Assembly (NCBI RefSeq): GCF_022179385.1
Contig: NZ_BPQS01000009.1
Location: 1-64,000 of the forward strand
Length of the DNA stretch: 64,000 bases
Direction: 5' to 3'
Source of the DNA: Methylobacterium longum
Lineage (GTDB): Bacteria; Pseudomonadota; Alphaproteobacteria; Rhizobiales; Beijerinckiaceae
The position numbers and the translations under genes are program-made. Below the pieces are notes generated by a model. That model saw only the letters and a list, made by a program, of their open reading frames with translations, was not told the DNA's origin and ran no database searches. Shown here one piece after another: positions 9,801 through 17,698 of this stretch (position 1 is the first letter of the stretch; the number at the start of each line of letters is the position of its first letter).

Positions 9801-10215
9801 CCTCGCGGCGGAGGTGATCCGGCAGGATCCCGTACTTGATCGGGCCGAACAGCGCCGCAATCGTCCCGAACAGGCCGAGGGCCACGAACAGCACCGGGAT
9901 CGAGTGCAAGAGGAAGCCGAGCACCGCGGTGCCGGCCGCGAAGATCTCGGCGAACTTGAGCCGCCGGGCCATGAGGGCCTTGTCGTACCGGTCGGCCCAC
10001 TGGCCGCCGAGGCCCGACAGGATGAAGAACGGCCCGATGAACACGGCGCTCGCGAGCGTCACCAGCACGCCCGCATGGGCGTCCGCCTGGCCGCCGATCC
10101 CGAACAGGATCAGGAAGGCGAGCGCGTTCTTCAGGAAATTATCGTTGAATGCCGAGAAGAACTGGCACCAGAACAGCGGCGCGAAGCGCCGCGCAGTCAT
10201 CAGGCTACGGAACAT
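6802..10215 (-). CDS. aas: Fused lysophospholipid transporter (LplT) - acyltransferase - acyl-ACP synthetase (Aas)
   Basis: 1137 residues with three modules. (1) An MFS transporter of the LplT type at about 1-410, starting with FWCQFFSAFNDNFLKNAL and with about 12 hydrophobic helices. (2) A PlsC-type acyltransferase at about 440-600 with NHVSFLD near 459 and FPEGR near 526. (3) An AMP-forming acyl-ACP/acyl-CoA ligase at about 640-1130 with the P-loop FTSGSEGTPKG near 795. In E. coli LplT and Aas are separate proteins: LplT flips lysophosphatidylethanolamine inwards and Aas re-acylates it with fatty acid activated on ACP. The fusion would channel substrate at the inner membrane. The start is ATG with GAGAGA upstream. 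All motifs look intact. Confidence 0.93.
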   Translation of the reverse strand: MFRSLMTARRFAPLFWCQFFSAFNDNFLKNALAFLILFGIGGQADAHAGVLVTLASAVFIGPFFILSGLGGQWADRYDKALMARRLKFAEIFAAGTAVLGFLLHSIPVLFVALGLFGTIAALFGPIKYGILPDHLRREELPAGNALVEAATFLAILLGTIAAGAASAIGGSGLLFAALVMGFAILCWLSARMIPATGEGAPDLRVDPNVARSTYALLRDLWADTRLWRGSLTVSWFWLVGVVVLSLLPVLVRGAFNGTETVITLLLALFSIGIAVGSGLASWLASGRIVLLPTPVGAVLMGLFGLDLAWTIGHLPAPPAEPIGPFAFLQTGHGLRAGIDFLGLAISGGLYIVPSFAAVQAWAEKAMRARIIGAVNVMTAAFMVAGTLALAALQGAGLSIASLLAVVAVLNLIVGAIVFATLPTSPFRDALSILFRAFYRLEVRGFDNIAAAGPNAIVALNHVSFLDAPLALSLLEQEPVFAIDSGIAQRWWVRPFLRVTKAMPLDPTRPLATRTLINAVKAGETLIIFPEGRLTVTGSLMKVYDGAGLIADKSAAMVVPVKIEGLERTAFSRLSRRQVRRRWWPKVIVTVMPPVRLAVDPALKGKARRQAAGAALYGIMSDLVFRTTDIDRGLMAALIEAGERHGWRRNALEDPVGGRLTYGRLVMGANILGRKLMPLAPLGGRIGLMLPNANGAAVTLFALASAGRVPAMINFSSGPANVLSACRAAQVDKILTSRAFIEKGRLGPLVEAIRGSVELIYLEDVRASITTGDKIRGFLAPRRPLVARAGEDPGAVLFTSGSEGTPKGVVLANRCMLANVAQVGARIDFGPMDKVFNVLPVFHAFGLTAGLVLPLVSGVPVYLYPSPLHYRIVPELIYGSNSTVLFGTDTFLTGYARAAHSYDLRSLRYVVAGAEAVKESTRRTWAEKFGLRILEGYGVTECGPVVALNTPMFNRFGTVGRILPGIETRLEPVPGIEEGGRLALRGPNIMLGYLRAEKPGLLEPPPGGWHDTGDIVAIDPMGFVTIKGRAKRFAKIAGEMVSLAGIEALAAELWPDRPTAVAAVPDPRKGERLVLFTQETAATRAAYQSFAKGRGASDVAIPAEVVVLEAIPMLGTGKVDQVAVTKLAQERAKESAAA

Positions 10216-10359
10216 GGCGATCTCTCGGTTCCGAACCTGACTGGCCCACGAGAGACGGTCAGGTCAAATCGGACCGCGGCGAACGCACAGGGATCGCGGG
10301 CGCAGAGTTACCGCACCGTGTGGACCGGCACCGCGTCGCGGGACGACCGGCCGGCCTCC

Positions 10360-10620
10360 TCAGGCCTTGCGGGCCAGGCGCCCCCGCCGCCCGAGGGCGG
10401 TGCCGGTGCGCCGGGCGATGGCGGCGCGCAGGGCGGCGCCGCAATCGTAGGACCAGTAGACGTGCGCCGTCAGGGTCGTGACCACGAAGAGCACGGCACC
10501 GGCCGCGCAGAGCGGCAGCAGCAGCAGGAACGTCAGGACCATCCCCACCGCGGTCCGCTCGGCCAGGGAGGCCTGCGGCCAGGGATCGATCGGCAGGGAG
10601 AAGCGTCGTCCGGTGCGCAT
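10360..10620 (-). CDS. Small single-pass membrane protein, hypothetical
   Basis: 86 residues from an ATG at 10620 with only a weak GGGGGT upstream. One long hydrophobic stretch at about 23-50 (VGMVLTFLLLLPLCAAGAVL and onward) is followed by a basic C-terminal tail ending RRGRLARKA. No motif. It lies on the same strand just upstream of the LplT-Aas gene, with about 145 nt between them, so they could be co-transcribed. Function unknown. Confidence 0.6.
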   Translation of the reverse strand: MRTGRRFSLPIDPWPQASLAERTAVGMVLTFLLLLPLCAAGAVLFVVTTLTAHVYWSYDCGAALRAAIARRTGTALGRRGRLARKA

Positions 10621-10801
10621 GGCTTCGACCCCCGGTGGTTCGGCCTGTCGCGAATCAGGAGGTCAACAGCCGGCATCCTCCGACGTTGCGTCCCGCGAGC
10701 CGAAATCGCCCACCCCGTGACGTTCCGGCTCGGTGCGAAGGCGCAACCGCGGGCGCCGAACCGTGTTGCCGCTTCGGTCGTTCAACGGTTTCGAGGTGAG
10801 T

Positions 10802-11812
10802 ATGGCACGGGTTGCGGTCGTTACCGGAGGCACCGCCGGCATCGGGCTCGCCACGGCGCATGCCTTCGCCGCGGGGGGGTGGTCGGTGGCGGTGATCGCG
10901 CGCGATCCGGATCGTCTCGCCGCGGCGGAGCGGGCGCTCGCCGCCTATGGCCAGCCCGTCCTGGCGATCAGCGCCGACGTCGCCGACCCGCAGGCCGTCG
11001 ACGCGGCCGCCGACCGGGTGGAGAGCGAACTCGGGCCGATCCGCGCCTGGGTGAACAACGCCATGTCGACGGTCGTCAACCCGGCCGACCAGATCACGCC
11101 GGACGAGTATCGGCGGGTCACCGAGACCACCTATCTCAGCCAGGTCTACGGGACGCTGGCGGCGCTGCGCTTCATGAAGCGGCGCAACCGCGGCGCGATC
11201 ATCCAAGTCTCCTCCGGCCTCGCCATCCGGGCGGCGCCCCTGCAGGCGCCCTATTGCGCGGCGAAGTTCGCGGTCTCGGGCTTCACCGACGCTCTGCGCT
11301 GCGAGTTGCTCCACGACCGGGTCGATGTCAGCCTCAGCGTCGTCTACCTGCCGGCGGTCAACACGCCGCAGTTCAATTGGGCGCGCAACCGGACCGGCCA
11401 CCGGCAGTACGCCCCCGATCCGGTCTTCGACCCGCGTCTCTGCGCCGAGGCGATCCTGTATGCCGTCGAACACCCGCGCCGCGAGGTCTGGGTCGGGCGC
11501 TCGTCGATGATGATGGCCGCCGCCCAGGCCCTGGCCCCGGCGCTCGCCGACCGCAAGGCCGCCTCCATGTGGTCGGCGCAGCTCTCCGACGAGACCATCC
11601 CCGAGATGGAGGGTAATCTCTTCGAGGCCGTGCCCGGCCCGGTCGGGATCGACGGCCGCTTCCTCGGTCGGACGAAGGCGAGCCGGGCCGAGTTCTGCAC
11701 GAGCCGCACCCGCGACCTCGTGGTCGGCGGCCTCGCCGGTCTGGCGCTGATCGGACTGGCCGGAACCGTCCACGCCGCCCGCTCGGCCCGCCGCCTGCCC
11801 GGACGGACGTGA
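10802..11812 (+). CDS. Short-chain dehydrogenase/reductase with C-terminal membrane segment
   Basis: 336 residues from the ATG at 10802, preceded by GAGG 5 nt upstream. Rossmann dinucleotide motif TGGTAGIG at about 8-15, an N-N-A-M variant of the NNAG motif near 84, and the catalytic Y-x-x-x-K in PYCAAKFAVSG near 150. A classical SDR ends near 250; here about 85 extra residues follow and include a hydrophobic helix at about 303-322, suggesting a membrane-tethered enzyme. Substrate unknown. The enzyme class is secure. It is followed at 58 nt by an MBL-fold gene on the same strand. Confidence 0.9.
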   Translation: MARVAVVTGGTAGIGLATAHAFAAGGWSVAVIARDPDRLAAAERALAAYGQPVLAISADVADPQAVDAAADRVESELGPIRAWVNNAMSTVVNPADQITPDEYRRVTETTYLSQVYGTLAALRFMKRRNRGAIIQVSSGLAIRAAPLQAPYCAAKFAVSGFTDALRCELLHDRVDVSLSVVYLPAVNTPQFNWARNRTGHRQYAPDPVFDPRLCAEAILYAVEHPRREVWVGRSSMMMAAAQALAPALADRKAASMWSAQLSDETIPEMEGNLFEAVPGPVGIDGRFLGRTKASRAEFCTSRTRDLVVGGLAGLALIGLAGTVHAARSARRLPGRT

Positions 11813-11870
11813 CGGCTGCGTCCGAACGCGCAGCCTGTTACACGAGCCGCCCCGAGGAAGGTCCGAGACG

Positions 11871-12755
11871 ATGCCCGGCTATCTGCCCTTCGCGGGCGCC
11901 CTGAAGCTGCCCGCCTATACCTGCGACAATTGCGGGTTCTGGCAGCGCCACTTCGAGGTGCCGCCCGCCTGCCCGATGTGCCTCGACGCCCGCCACGTGG
12001 TGCCGCAGGACGGCTGGCGCTTCCGCACCGCCCGGGAGGCGCAGGACGCCTTCCCCTGCCACTGGCGGGAGCTGGAGCCAGGGGTGTGGCGCTTCTGGAA
12101 CGAGCCGGTCAGCGGCATCGGGCCCTCCGCCTACCTGATCCAGACCGAGCACGGGAACATGGGGTTCGAGGGCTGCCCGGTCTTCAGCGAGGCCGCCCTC
12201 GACCAGATCGAACGGCTCGGCGGCATGGCGGTGCTCTCCGCCTCGCACCCGCATTCCTACGGAGCGCTGCCGCAGCTTCAGGACCGCTTCGACCCGGAGC
12301 TGTGCTTGGCCGCGGCCGACTTCACCTGGAGCGCGGCCCTGCAGGTGAGCTGGCCCTACGACGACTTCCTCGAACCCCTGCCGGGCCTGGAGCTGCACCG
12401 CACCGCCGGCCATTTCGACGGCCACGCGATCCTGTACGACCGGGCCCGGAAGATCTGCTTCTGCGGCGACGCGCTGAAGTTCGAGCTCGACCCGGCGGAT
12501 TTTCGCCGGGCGACCACGATCTCGGCCCACAAGGCCTTCGTGCGCGGGGTGCCCCTCACCCCGAGCGAGCTGCGCCGCTACCGCGACGTGTTCGAGCGCC
12601 TCGACTTCGTCCAGACCTGGACGCCGTTCGAGCCCGCGCGCAATTGCGGGCGGCCGGAGGTGCTGGCGCTCCTGGACCAGTTGATGAGCGGCCGTTCCCA
12701 CGCCGCTCCGGTCCCCCTCGACGGGCTCAGGGCCGAACGGACGGATCAGGGCTGA
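11871..12755 (+). CDS. Metallo-beta-lactamase-fold protein with N-terminal zinc ribbon
   Basis: 294 residues; start supported by GAGGAAGG upstream. The N-terminus carries two cysteine pairs, C18-x2-C21 and C34-x2-C37, spaced like a rubredoxin or zinc-ribbon knuckle. The rest follows the MBL pattern: SHPHSYG at about 125-131 where HxHxDH is usual, TAGHFDGH near 179-186, and FCGDALKF near 200-207. The first metal motif is unorthodox, so hydrolase activity is uncertain. Likely cytosolic, as no signal peptide is visible. It may share a transcript with the upstream SDR. Substrate unknown. Confidence 0.8.
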   Translation: MPGYLPFAGALKLPAYTCDNCGFWQRHFEVPPACPMCLDARHVVPQDGWRFRTAREAQDAFPCHWRELEPGVWRFWNEPVSGIGPSAYLIQTEHGNMGFEGCPVFSEAALDQIERLGGMAVLSASHPHSYGALPQLQDRFDPELCLAAADFTWSAALQVSWPYDDFLEPLPGLELHRTAGHFDGHAILYDRARKICFCGDALKFELDPADFRRATTISAHKAFVRGVPLTPSELRRYRDVFERLDFVQTWTPFEPARNCGRPEVLALLDQLMSGRSHAAPVPLDGLRAERTDQG

Positions 12756-12761
12756 GGGCCA

Positions 12762-12780
12762 TCGGCCGGCCGGCGGCCGA
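12762..12780. terminator. Possible bidirectional terminator hairpin
   Basis: TCGGCC (12762-12767) and GGCCGA (12775-12780) form a 6-bp GC stem with a 7-nt loop, between the convergent MBL-fold and chemoreceptor genes. No T tract follows, so support is positional only. Confidence 0.35.
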
Positions 12781-12798
12781 GCCCCGGAGGCGGCGGTT

Positions 12799-15330
12799 TC
12801 AGGCCGCCCTGGCGTCCGCGGCCGATTGCATGACGCTCGCGACGATGTCGAAGGTCTCGGACCACGCCTGCCGCAGCTCCGGCGAGAAATCCGGACCCAG
12901 GCCCTGTTCGAGGGTCCACAGCAGCGCGGCACCGACCGGTTCGTAATGGGCCGCCACGGTGCCGTAGGCCACGTGCCGACGCCCGAGTTCCGTGACGGCC
13001 GCCACGAAGGCCTCCGGCGTGTCCAGATTGGCGACCGCCAACCCCAGCATGGCGATCAGCTTCCGCTTCTGCGCGGTCATGTCCGCGGGGAAGAGCCTCC
13101 GAACCGGCGGGGCGAGCTCGAACAGGCGCGCGTAGAACAGGTCGGCGGCCGTGTCCGCGATCAGCTGCACCTTCGCGAAGCTGTTCCGGACGAGCATGAC
13201 CTGCGACGCCGAGATCGCGTAGGAGGCGCGGACGTTGGCCAGGAACCGGCCGACCTCGGCGGTCAGATGGTCGGCTTGCCGTGACAGCGCGGATGCGGCG
13301 CCGAGCACACGGCTCGCCGCCGCCCCCGTCGCCTCGGCCGCGCCCGCCACGCCCGCGATGGTGCTGGTCACCGCCCCGGTGCCGGCGGCCGCCTGGCCGA
13401 CATTGCGCACGATCTCCTGCGTCGCCGCGCCCTGCTCCTCGACCGCCGCCGCGACGCTCGCGGAGACGCCGTTGATCTCGCGGATGCGCGCCGTGATCGC
13501 GCCGATCGCCGACACCGCCCCGCCGGTGGATGTCTGCACCTGCGCGATCTGACCCGAGATCTCGTGGGTGGCCCTGGCGGTCTGCTCGGCCAGCGCCTTC
13601 ACCTCGGCGGCGACCACCGCGAAGCCGCGTCCCGCCTCGCCGGCACGGGCCGCCTCGATGGTGGCGTTCAGGGCCAGCAGGTTGGTCTGGCCGGCGATCG
13701 CGGAGATCAGCCCGGCCACGTCGCCGATCCGGCTGACGGCCCGGCTCAGATCCTGCACCCGCGCGCCGGTCTCGTCCGCTTCGCCGGCGGCGGAGCGGGC
13801 GAGCTCGGCCGAGCCCTGGACCTGCCGGCCGATCTCCTGGACCGACTTGCCCAGTTCCTCGGCGGCCGCCGCCACGGTGCTGACGTTCGAGGCGGCCTGC
13901 CCGGCCGCGATCGCCACGGTGGACGATTGGCTGGCGGTCTCGGCGGCGGTGGCCGTCATGGTCTGGGCCGCGAGGTGCAGCTCCAGGGCCGCCGCCGAGA
14001 CATGGCCGATGATCCCGCCGACCGCGGCCTCGAAGGTTTCGGCCATCTGGCGCATGCCGGTCCGGCGCTGATCCTCTGCCGTGCGGCGCGCGTCGTCCGC
14101 ATCGGCTTCGAGCCGGCGCGTGCGGATCAGGTTGTCCTTGAAGACGTGGACGGCCGTCGCCATCGCACCGATCTCGTCGCTGCGCCCGAAACCGGGGATT
14201 GTCGTCTCCGCCGCGCCCTCCGCGATCGCCCGCATCGCGCCCGCGAGGCGCACGATCCCGAGGGCGACGCGGAAGTGGATGATCCACGCCGCAGCGATCG
14301 AGAGCGCCGAGGCCACGAGCGCGATCCCCAGGAAGATCCGGAAGCGCATCGTCGCGGCCCGGGCGCGCAGGCCGGCCTCTTCGCCGACGGCCTTCATGAT
14401 GGCGATGGCGGTCTCGTCGATCAGCACGAGGCCCATGACCTGCCCCTGCTGCCAGGTCTTAATCTCGTCGTCGGCGGCGGCGGGCGTGGTGGTGCCATCG
14501 ACGACCGTGCCGATGAGCTTCGTGCGCAGGTGATTGAACGGCCCGTCGAAATACCCCTCGCTCGCGGTGCGATAGGCGGCGGTCACGGTCGCGGGCACGT
14601 CCGTGGCGGACAGGATCTGTCCGGCCATCGTCCAGGCGGTCGCAGCGCGCATCCGGGTGGCCCGGACCGTGTCGCGCTCCCCGTCCGTCGCGGGCTTGCG
14701 CATGACGAGCGCGTTGTAGGCCGTGGCACCCTCGGTGCCGCTGTTCGTGCGTGCCAGCCAGATCGCCGCGTTGGCATCCAGCAGCGATCCCGTGCTCGGA
14801 TCGAGGGTGCGGATCTGCTTCTCGAGAAGTGCGGCCGCCGCCTCCAGCCGCTTCGTGATCTCCGATCCGAGTTCGGCGACGCGCGTTCGCAACCTGTCGT
14901 CGCGTTCCGCGATCGGCATCCCGAGGGCGCCGTCGAGATCCGGACGCAGGCTCTTCCAGGCGTCGATCCGCTCGACCAGATCACGGCCCGCCAGCTGGAC
15001 GGCAGGATCGGGACTCGCTGACAGAGCCGCGATGGCGGCCGCGACGCTTCGATCGAGCTGCGGGCGCCGGCCCGCGATGAGGTCCTTGTGCTGCGCGCGG
15101 TTCGCCTCGGGATCTGCCGCGAGAGCCACGCCGCTGTAGCCCCACTCGAAGCGGAAGTCGGTCCGGCTCAGGAACAGGCTGCGATCCGTCTCCGCGTAGG
15201 TCACCACGGTCTGCGCCGCCGACGATTGCCGAATGCTGGTCACGAATTCGTATATCGGGTTGCCGACTGCCAGCAAGCTCAAGATCGATGTCAATGTTAT
15301 CAACACCATGCGAATTGATGGACGCAGCAT
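12799..15330 (-). CDS. Methyl-accepting chemotaxis protein with C-terminal globin domain
   Basis: 843 residues. TM1 at about 9-24; a periplasmic region of about 300 residues with no domain I recognise; TM2 at about 331-351; HAMP at about 352-405; MCP signalling domain at about 430-700 with the conserved hairpin tip around 548-584 ([17 protein letters not shown]). Beyond the usual end, about 130 residues follow a bacterial globin pattern: [18 protein letters not shown] at 731-748 (B helix to CD corner, Phe747 as likely CD1), an E-helix around 755-770, LGRRHVAYG at 782-790 with His786 as likely proximal heme ligand, and a G/H-helix region up to 835. Globin-coupled receptors of the HemAT type carry the globin at the N-terminus and are soluble; here it is C-terminal on a transmembrane receptor. 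Chemotaxis role from family; heme and oxygen sensing is inference. Confidence 0.92.
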   Translation of the reverse strand: MLRPSIRMVLITLTSILSLLAVGNPIYEFVTSIRQSSAAQTVVTYAETDRSLFLSRTDFRFEWGYSGVALAADPEANRAQHKDLIAGRRPQLDRSVAAAIAALSASPDPAVQLAGRDLVERIDAWKSLRPDLDGALGMPIAERDDRLRTRVAELGSEITKRLEAAAALLEKQIRTLDPSTGSLLDANAAIWLARTNSGTEGATAYNALVMRKPATDGERDTVRATRMRAATAWTMAGQILSATDVPATVTAAYRTASEGYFDGPFNHLRTKLIGTVVDGTTTPAAADDEIKTWQQGQVMGLVLIDETAIAIMKAVGEEAGLRARAATMRFRIFLGIALVASALSIAAAWIIHFRVALGIVRLAGAMRAIAEGAAETTIPGFGRSDEIGAMATAVHVFKDNLIRTRRLEADADDARRTAEDQRRTGMRQMAETFEAAVGGIIGHVSAAALELHLAAQTMTATAAETASQSSTVAIAAGQAASNVSTVAAAAEELGKSVQEIGRQVQGSAELARSAAGEADETGARVQDLSRAVSRIGDVAGLISAIAGQTNLLALNATIEAARAGEAGRGFAVVAAEVKALAEQTARATHEISGQIAQVQTSTGGAVSAIGAITARIREINGVSASVAAAVEEQGAATQEIVRNVGQAAAGTGAVTSTIAGVAGAAEATGAAASRVLGAASALSRQADHLTAEVGRFLANVRASYAISASQVMLVRNSFAKVQLIADTAADLFYARLFELAPPVRRLFPADMTAQKRKLIAMLGLAVANLDTPEAFVAAVTELGRRHVAYGTVAAHYEPVGAALLWTLEQGLGPDFSPELRQAWSETFDIVASVMQSAADARAA

Positions 15331-15869
15331 CGGTCCCGTCTTGTCTCGAGCGAGTCGTAACGATCTCTTTCATATGAGGAGACTTGATGTCAAAAATATC
15401 TCGCAGATTGCGATCTTATTTATAAACTTGAATTGTAAATACAATCGCATGTATTCGGAGCCGAACAAAGTACAAAATCTGTATTATAGGATCATAGGAT
15501 TCTTGTATTCCGTTCCGTGGTATCGGCTCGCAGCGAATACGGGGATCGCTTCCGGGGTGCGCCGCGCATCTTGCGGCTCTCGTCTCGCGACGCGCTCGAG
15601 GCCGGCGGCGGCGACCAAGCGACCGGGACCGCATGCCTGTCGCCGTTGCGATCGAAGGCGGCCCGCGCAGGTCTCGGCCTACGGAGGTTGATGGCCTGAG
15701 GGGCTGCCGCGGCCGTCCCGTGGGGATGCATGTCTGCGCCCTCCGCCGCAGCTGCCCCCACCTCGGCGAGAGCCGGAGCGTGCCCGCGAACCAGGGCCCG
15801 CGGACCCTGGTCCACCGAAGCGCGACCGGGGATCGCCGCCGGGCGCGTGCATTCTTCGACGCACCGCGT
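15331..15869. other. Intergenic region with AT-rich promoter segment of the globin-MCP gene
   Basis: About 540 nt between the nitrile hydratase accessory gene and the chemoreceptor, both leftward. The part at about 15360-15530 is strikingly AT-rich for this genome, with several TATA-like runs, and presumably contains the chemoreceptor promoter. The rest is GC-rich without a believable gene. No TTAA-N7-TTAA box is present. Confidence 0.45.
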
Positions 15870-16193
15870 CTACGGGCGGTAGAGCGGATCGTTCTCCAGG
15901 CGGATCGGCTGGCCGTGGGGCGTCGCCGCGGCGGCCCGCAGGAAGGCCGCGGTGCGCGCCGACACGGTCTCGGGTCCGGCCACGCCCCGCTCGGCCAGGA
16001 TCGCCTCCAGCGTCGCCAGCCACGCGCCGTAATCCGCCGCCCGTTCGGGGGCATCCCCGGGACGGATCTCCCGGCCGAGGCGATCCGTCCATTCCGACCA
16101 CGTGAACAGCCCGGCCTCCTGCAGGGAGACCACCAGGGCGAAGACCTGTGCCTCCCAGGGCGCCGCAAAGGTGTTCGGCGAGGGTTCGGTCAC
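15870..16193 (-). CDS. Nitrile hydratase accessory (activator) protein
   Basis: 107 residues starting at a GTG that overlaps the beta-subunit stop by 4 nt (GTGA on the minus strand). The sequence resembles the N-terminal half of a nitrile hydratase beta subunit: F-x-x-P-W-E-A-Q-V-F-A-L at about 9-20, an acidic/aromatic middle (LFTWSEW), and Y-x-x-W-L-x-x-L-E near 55-63, ending in ENDPLYRP. This matches the small accessory proteins encoded after the structural subunits, which act as cobalt-insertion or subunit-maturation factors. No metal motif of its own is visible. Position as third gene of the operon supports the call. Confidence 0.85.
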   Translation of the reverse strand: MTEPSPNTFAAPWEAQVFALVVSLQEAGLFTWSEWTDRLGREIRPGDAPERAADYGAWLATLEAILAERGVAGPETVSARTAAFLRAAAATPHGQPIRLENDPLYRP

Positions 16194-16849
16194 GCGGGAT
16201 CCAGGTAGGGTTCGAAGGCTGCCACGGTGACGACGCCGCCCGGATCGCCGCTCTCGCCCCACAGCTCCTGCGCGGTGAAGGCGACCGTGTAGAGCCAGGT
16301 CGGGTTCTCGCCGGTGCGGTAAGCATTGGTATCGGGGAAGACGTAGACCCCGTCGGTGCGCACGATCCGGCCGCGCTTGCCGCGCACGTAGCGCGGCAGC
16401 CTCGTATGGCCGGTCGGGTGGATATTGCGGGCCACGATTCTGTCGCCCACGGCGAAGCGGGCGGGGGCATCGGCGGCGCGGCTGCTCGGGAAACCGGCCC
16501 GGAAGAGCGCCTCCAGACCCTCCCGGGCCAGGACCCGGGCGACGGGCTTGGCCGGCTCCGCGGACCTGCCGGTGGCGATTTCGGACGGGGTCGCCAGTCC
16601 GGTGCCGGCGACCTGCTTTTCCAGGGCCCGGAGCCAGATCTCGTAATAGCTCGATCCGAGGTACTCCGCGGGCGGCAGCGACTCGCGGTTGGCGCGGCTG
16701 CCGTCGAGGTTCCAGGCGCCGGTGTAGCCCATGGCCATCGCCAGGGCGAAGACGCGGCGCTCCCACGCGGCGTGGAAGACCGGCTCGTCCGGCTCCGGCG
16801 CCACCGGCCCGAAGCCGTGCGCGCCGCCGAGGTCCTGGGCGCCGTTCAT
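16190..16849 (-). CDS. nthB: Nitrile hydratase beta subunit
   Basis: 219 residues, start ATG overlapping the alpha stop (ATGA). N-terminus [14 protein letters not shown] and a following [12 protein letters not shown] segment are family hallmarks. The C-terminal beta-barrel part shows [11 protein letters not shown] at about 128-138, [11 protein letters not shown] near 142-152 and a G-x-H/V-V-F-P-D block near 166-171. It pairs with alpha to form the enzyme that hydrates nitriles to amides in the cytosol. Length is on the short side of normal (about 210-230). Intact and coupled on both sides. Confidence 0.93.
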   Translation of the reverse strand: MNGAQDLGGAHGFGPVAPEPDEPVFHAAWERRVFALAMAMGYTGAWNLDGSRANRESLPPAEYLGSSYYEIWLRALEKQVAGTGLATPSEIATGRSAEPAKPVARVLAREGLEALFRAGFPSSRAADAPARFAVGDRIVARNIHPTGHTRLPRYVRGKRGRIVRTDGVYVFPDTNAYRTGENPTWLYTVAFTAQELWGESGDPGGVVTVAAFEPYLDPA

Positions 16850-17493
16850 ACCGGCATCTCCGCGGGCGTGGCCGGGATGCCCCTGGGCAGGCCAGTGCCG
16901 ATCATCGCATCGCGCGTCACCAGCGCGGCGAGCGCCTCCTCGGAGAAGCTCGCGGTTTCCGCCGGCCGCATCGGCAGGACCATGTAGCGGGTCTCGGCGG
17001 TCGAATCCCAGACCGTGATGCGGGTGGTCTCCGGAAGGGTCACCCCGAACTCGGCCAGCACGCCGCGGGGATCGATCACCGCCCGGGCCCGGTAGGGCGG
17101 CGCCTTGTACCAGACCGGCGGCAGGCCGAGCACCGGCCAGGGGTAGCAGGAGCAGAGGGTGCAGACGACGAGGTTGTGGGTCTCCGGCGTGTTCTCCACC
17201 ACGACCATGTGCTCGCCGCCGCGGCCGCCGATGTCGAGCTCGGCGATGGCCGGCGTGGCATCGCTCAGGAGCCGCGCCCGGTAGGCTGGATCCGTCCAGG
17301 CCCGGGCCACGACGCGGGCGCCGGCATGGGGGCCGACCTTGGTCTCGTAGAGTTCCACCAGGGCATCGAGGGCGGCCGGGTCGACGTAGCCCTTCTCGGC
17401 GAGCAGGGATTCGAGCGCCCGCACCCGCGCCTCGACGGGAGAAATCTCGCTGCCGTGGTGATGATGCGCATCATGCGCGTGGTCGTGGCCCAT
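16846..17493 (-). CDS. nthA: Nitrile hydratase alpha subunit, cobalt type
   Basis: 215 residues from the ATG at 17493, preceded by GGGAGAG; an in-frame ATG at 17526 would add 11 residues. The metal-claw motif V-C-T-L-C-S-C is at about 110-116. Thr in the second position of C-T-L-C-S-C marks the Co(III) type, whereas Fe enzymes have Ser. The two last Cys are the ones oxidised in known enzymes. The first 13 residues are His-rich ([13 protein letters not shown]), a likely metal-binding tail. First gene of the operon alpha, beta, accessory. The promoter region is shared with the divergent sigma factor gene. Confidence 0.95.
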   Translation of the reverse strand: MGHDHAHDAHHHHGSEISPVEARVRALESLLAEKGYVDPAALDALVELYETKVGPHAGARVVARAWTDPAYRARLLSDATPAIAELDIGGRGGEHMVVVENTPETHNLVVCTLCSCYPWPVLGLPPVWYKAPPYRARAVIDPRGVLAEFGVTLPETTRITVWDSTAETRYMVLPMRPAETASFSEEALAALVTRDAMIGTGLPRGIPATPAEMPV

Positions 17494-17564
17494 CCAACTC
17501 TCCCGGCGATGCGCATCATGCGTCACCGCGCGTTCCGTCGCCGCCCCGCGACGACAGCTATATC

Positions 17565-17630
17565 AACCGATGCCGCCCGAAGGCGATACGCAAAATACCC
17601 GGGCGAAGTCGGGAGCGTTTGGCATCGGTT
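17565..17630. promoter_or_regulatory. 10-bp inverted repeat in the nthA / sigma divergent promoter
   Basis: AACCGATGCC (17565-17574) and GGCATCGGTT (17621-17630) are a perfect inverted pair separated by 46 nt, inside the 205-nt region between nthA (leftward) and the NepR-EcfG gene (rightward). The spacing would suit two sites for a DNA-looping or dimeric regulator. No regulator is assigned. Confidence 0.4.
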
Positions 17631-17698
17631 CAGAATTATGCAGGTACTCGCATTAGACCCGTTCCAGTATACCAGGACGGAGGGGTCAGGATACGGTC

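Noticed and set aside
8284..11616. 1110-codon open frame on the plus strand opposite the LplT-Aas gene
   Set aside because: Composition is dominated by Arg, Gly, Gln and His, with no domain resemblance; it mirrors the real gene on the other strand and continues out of frame through the SDR. An artefact of GC-rich third positions.
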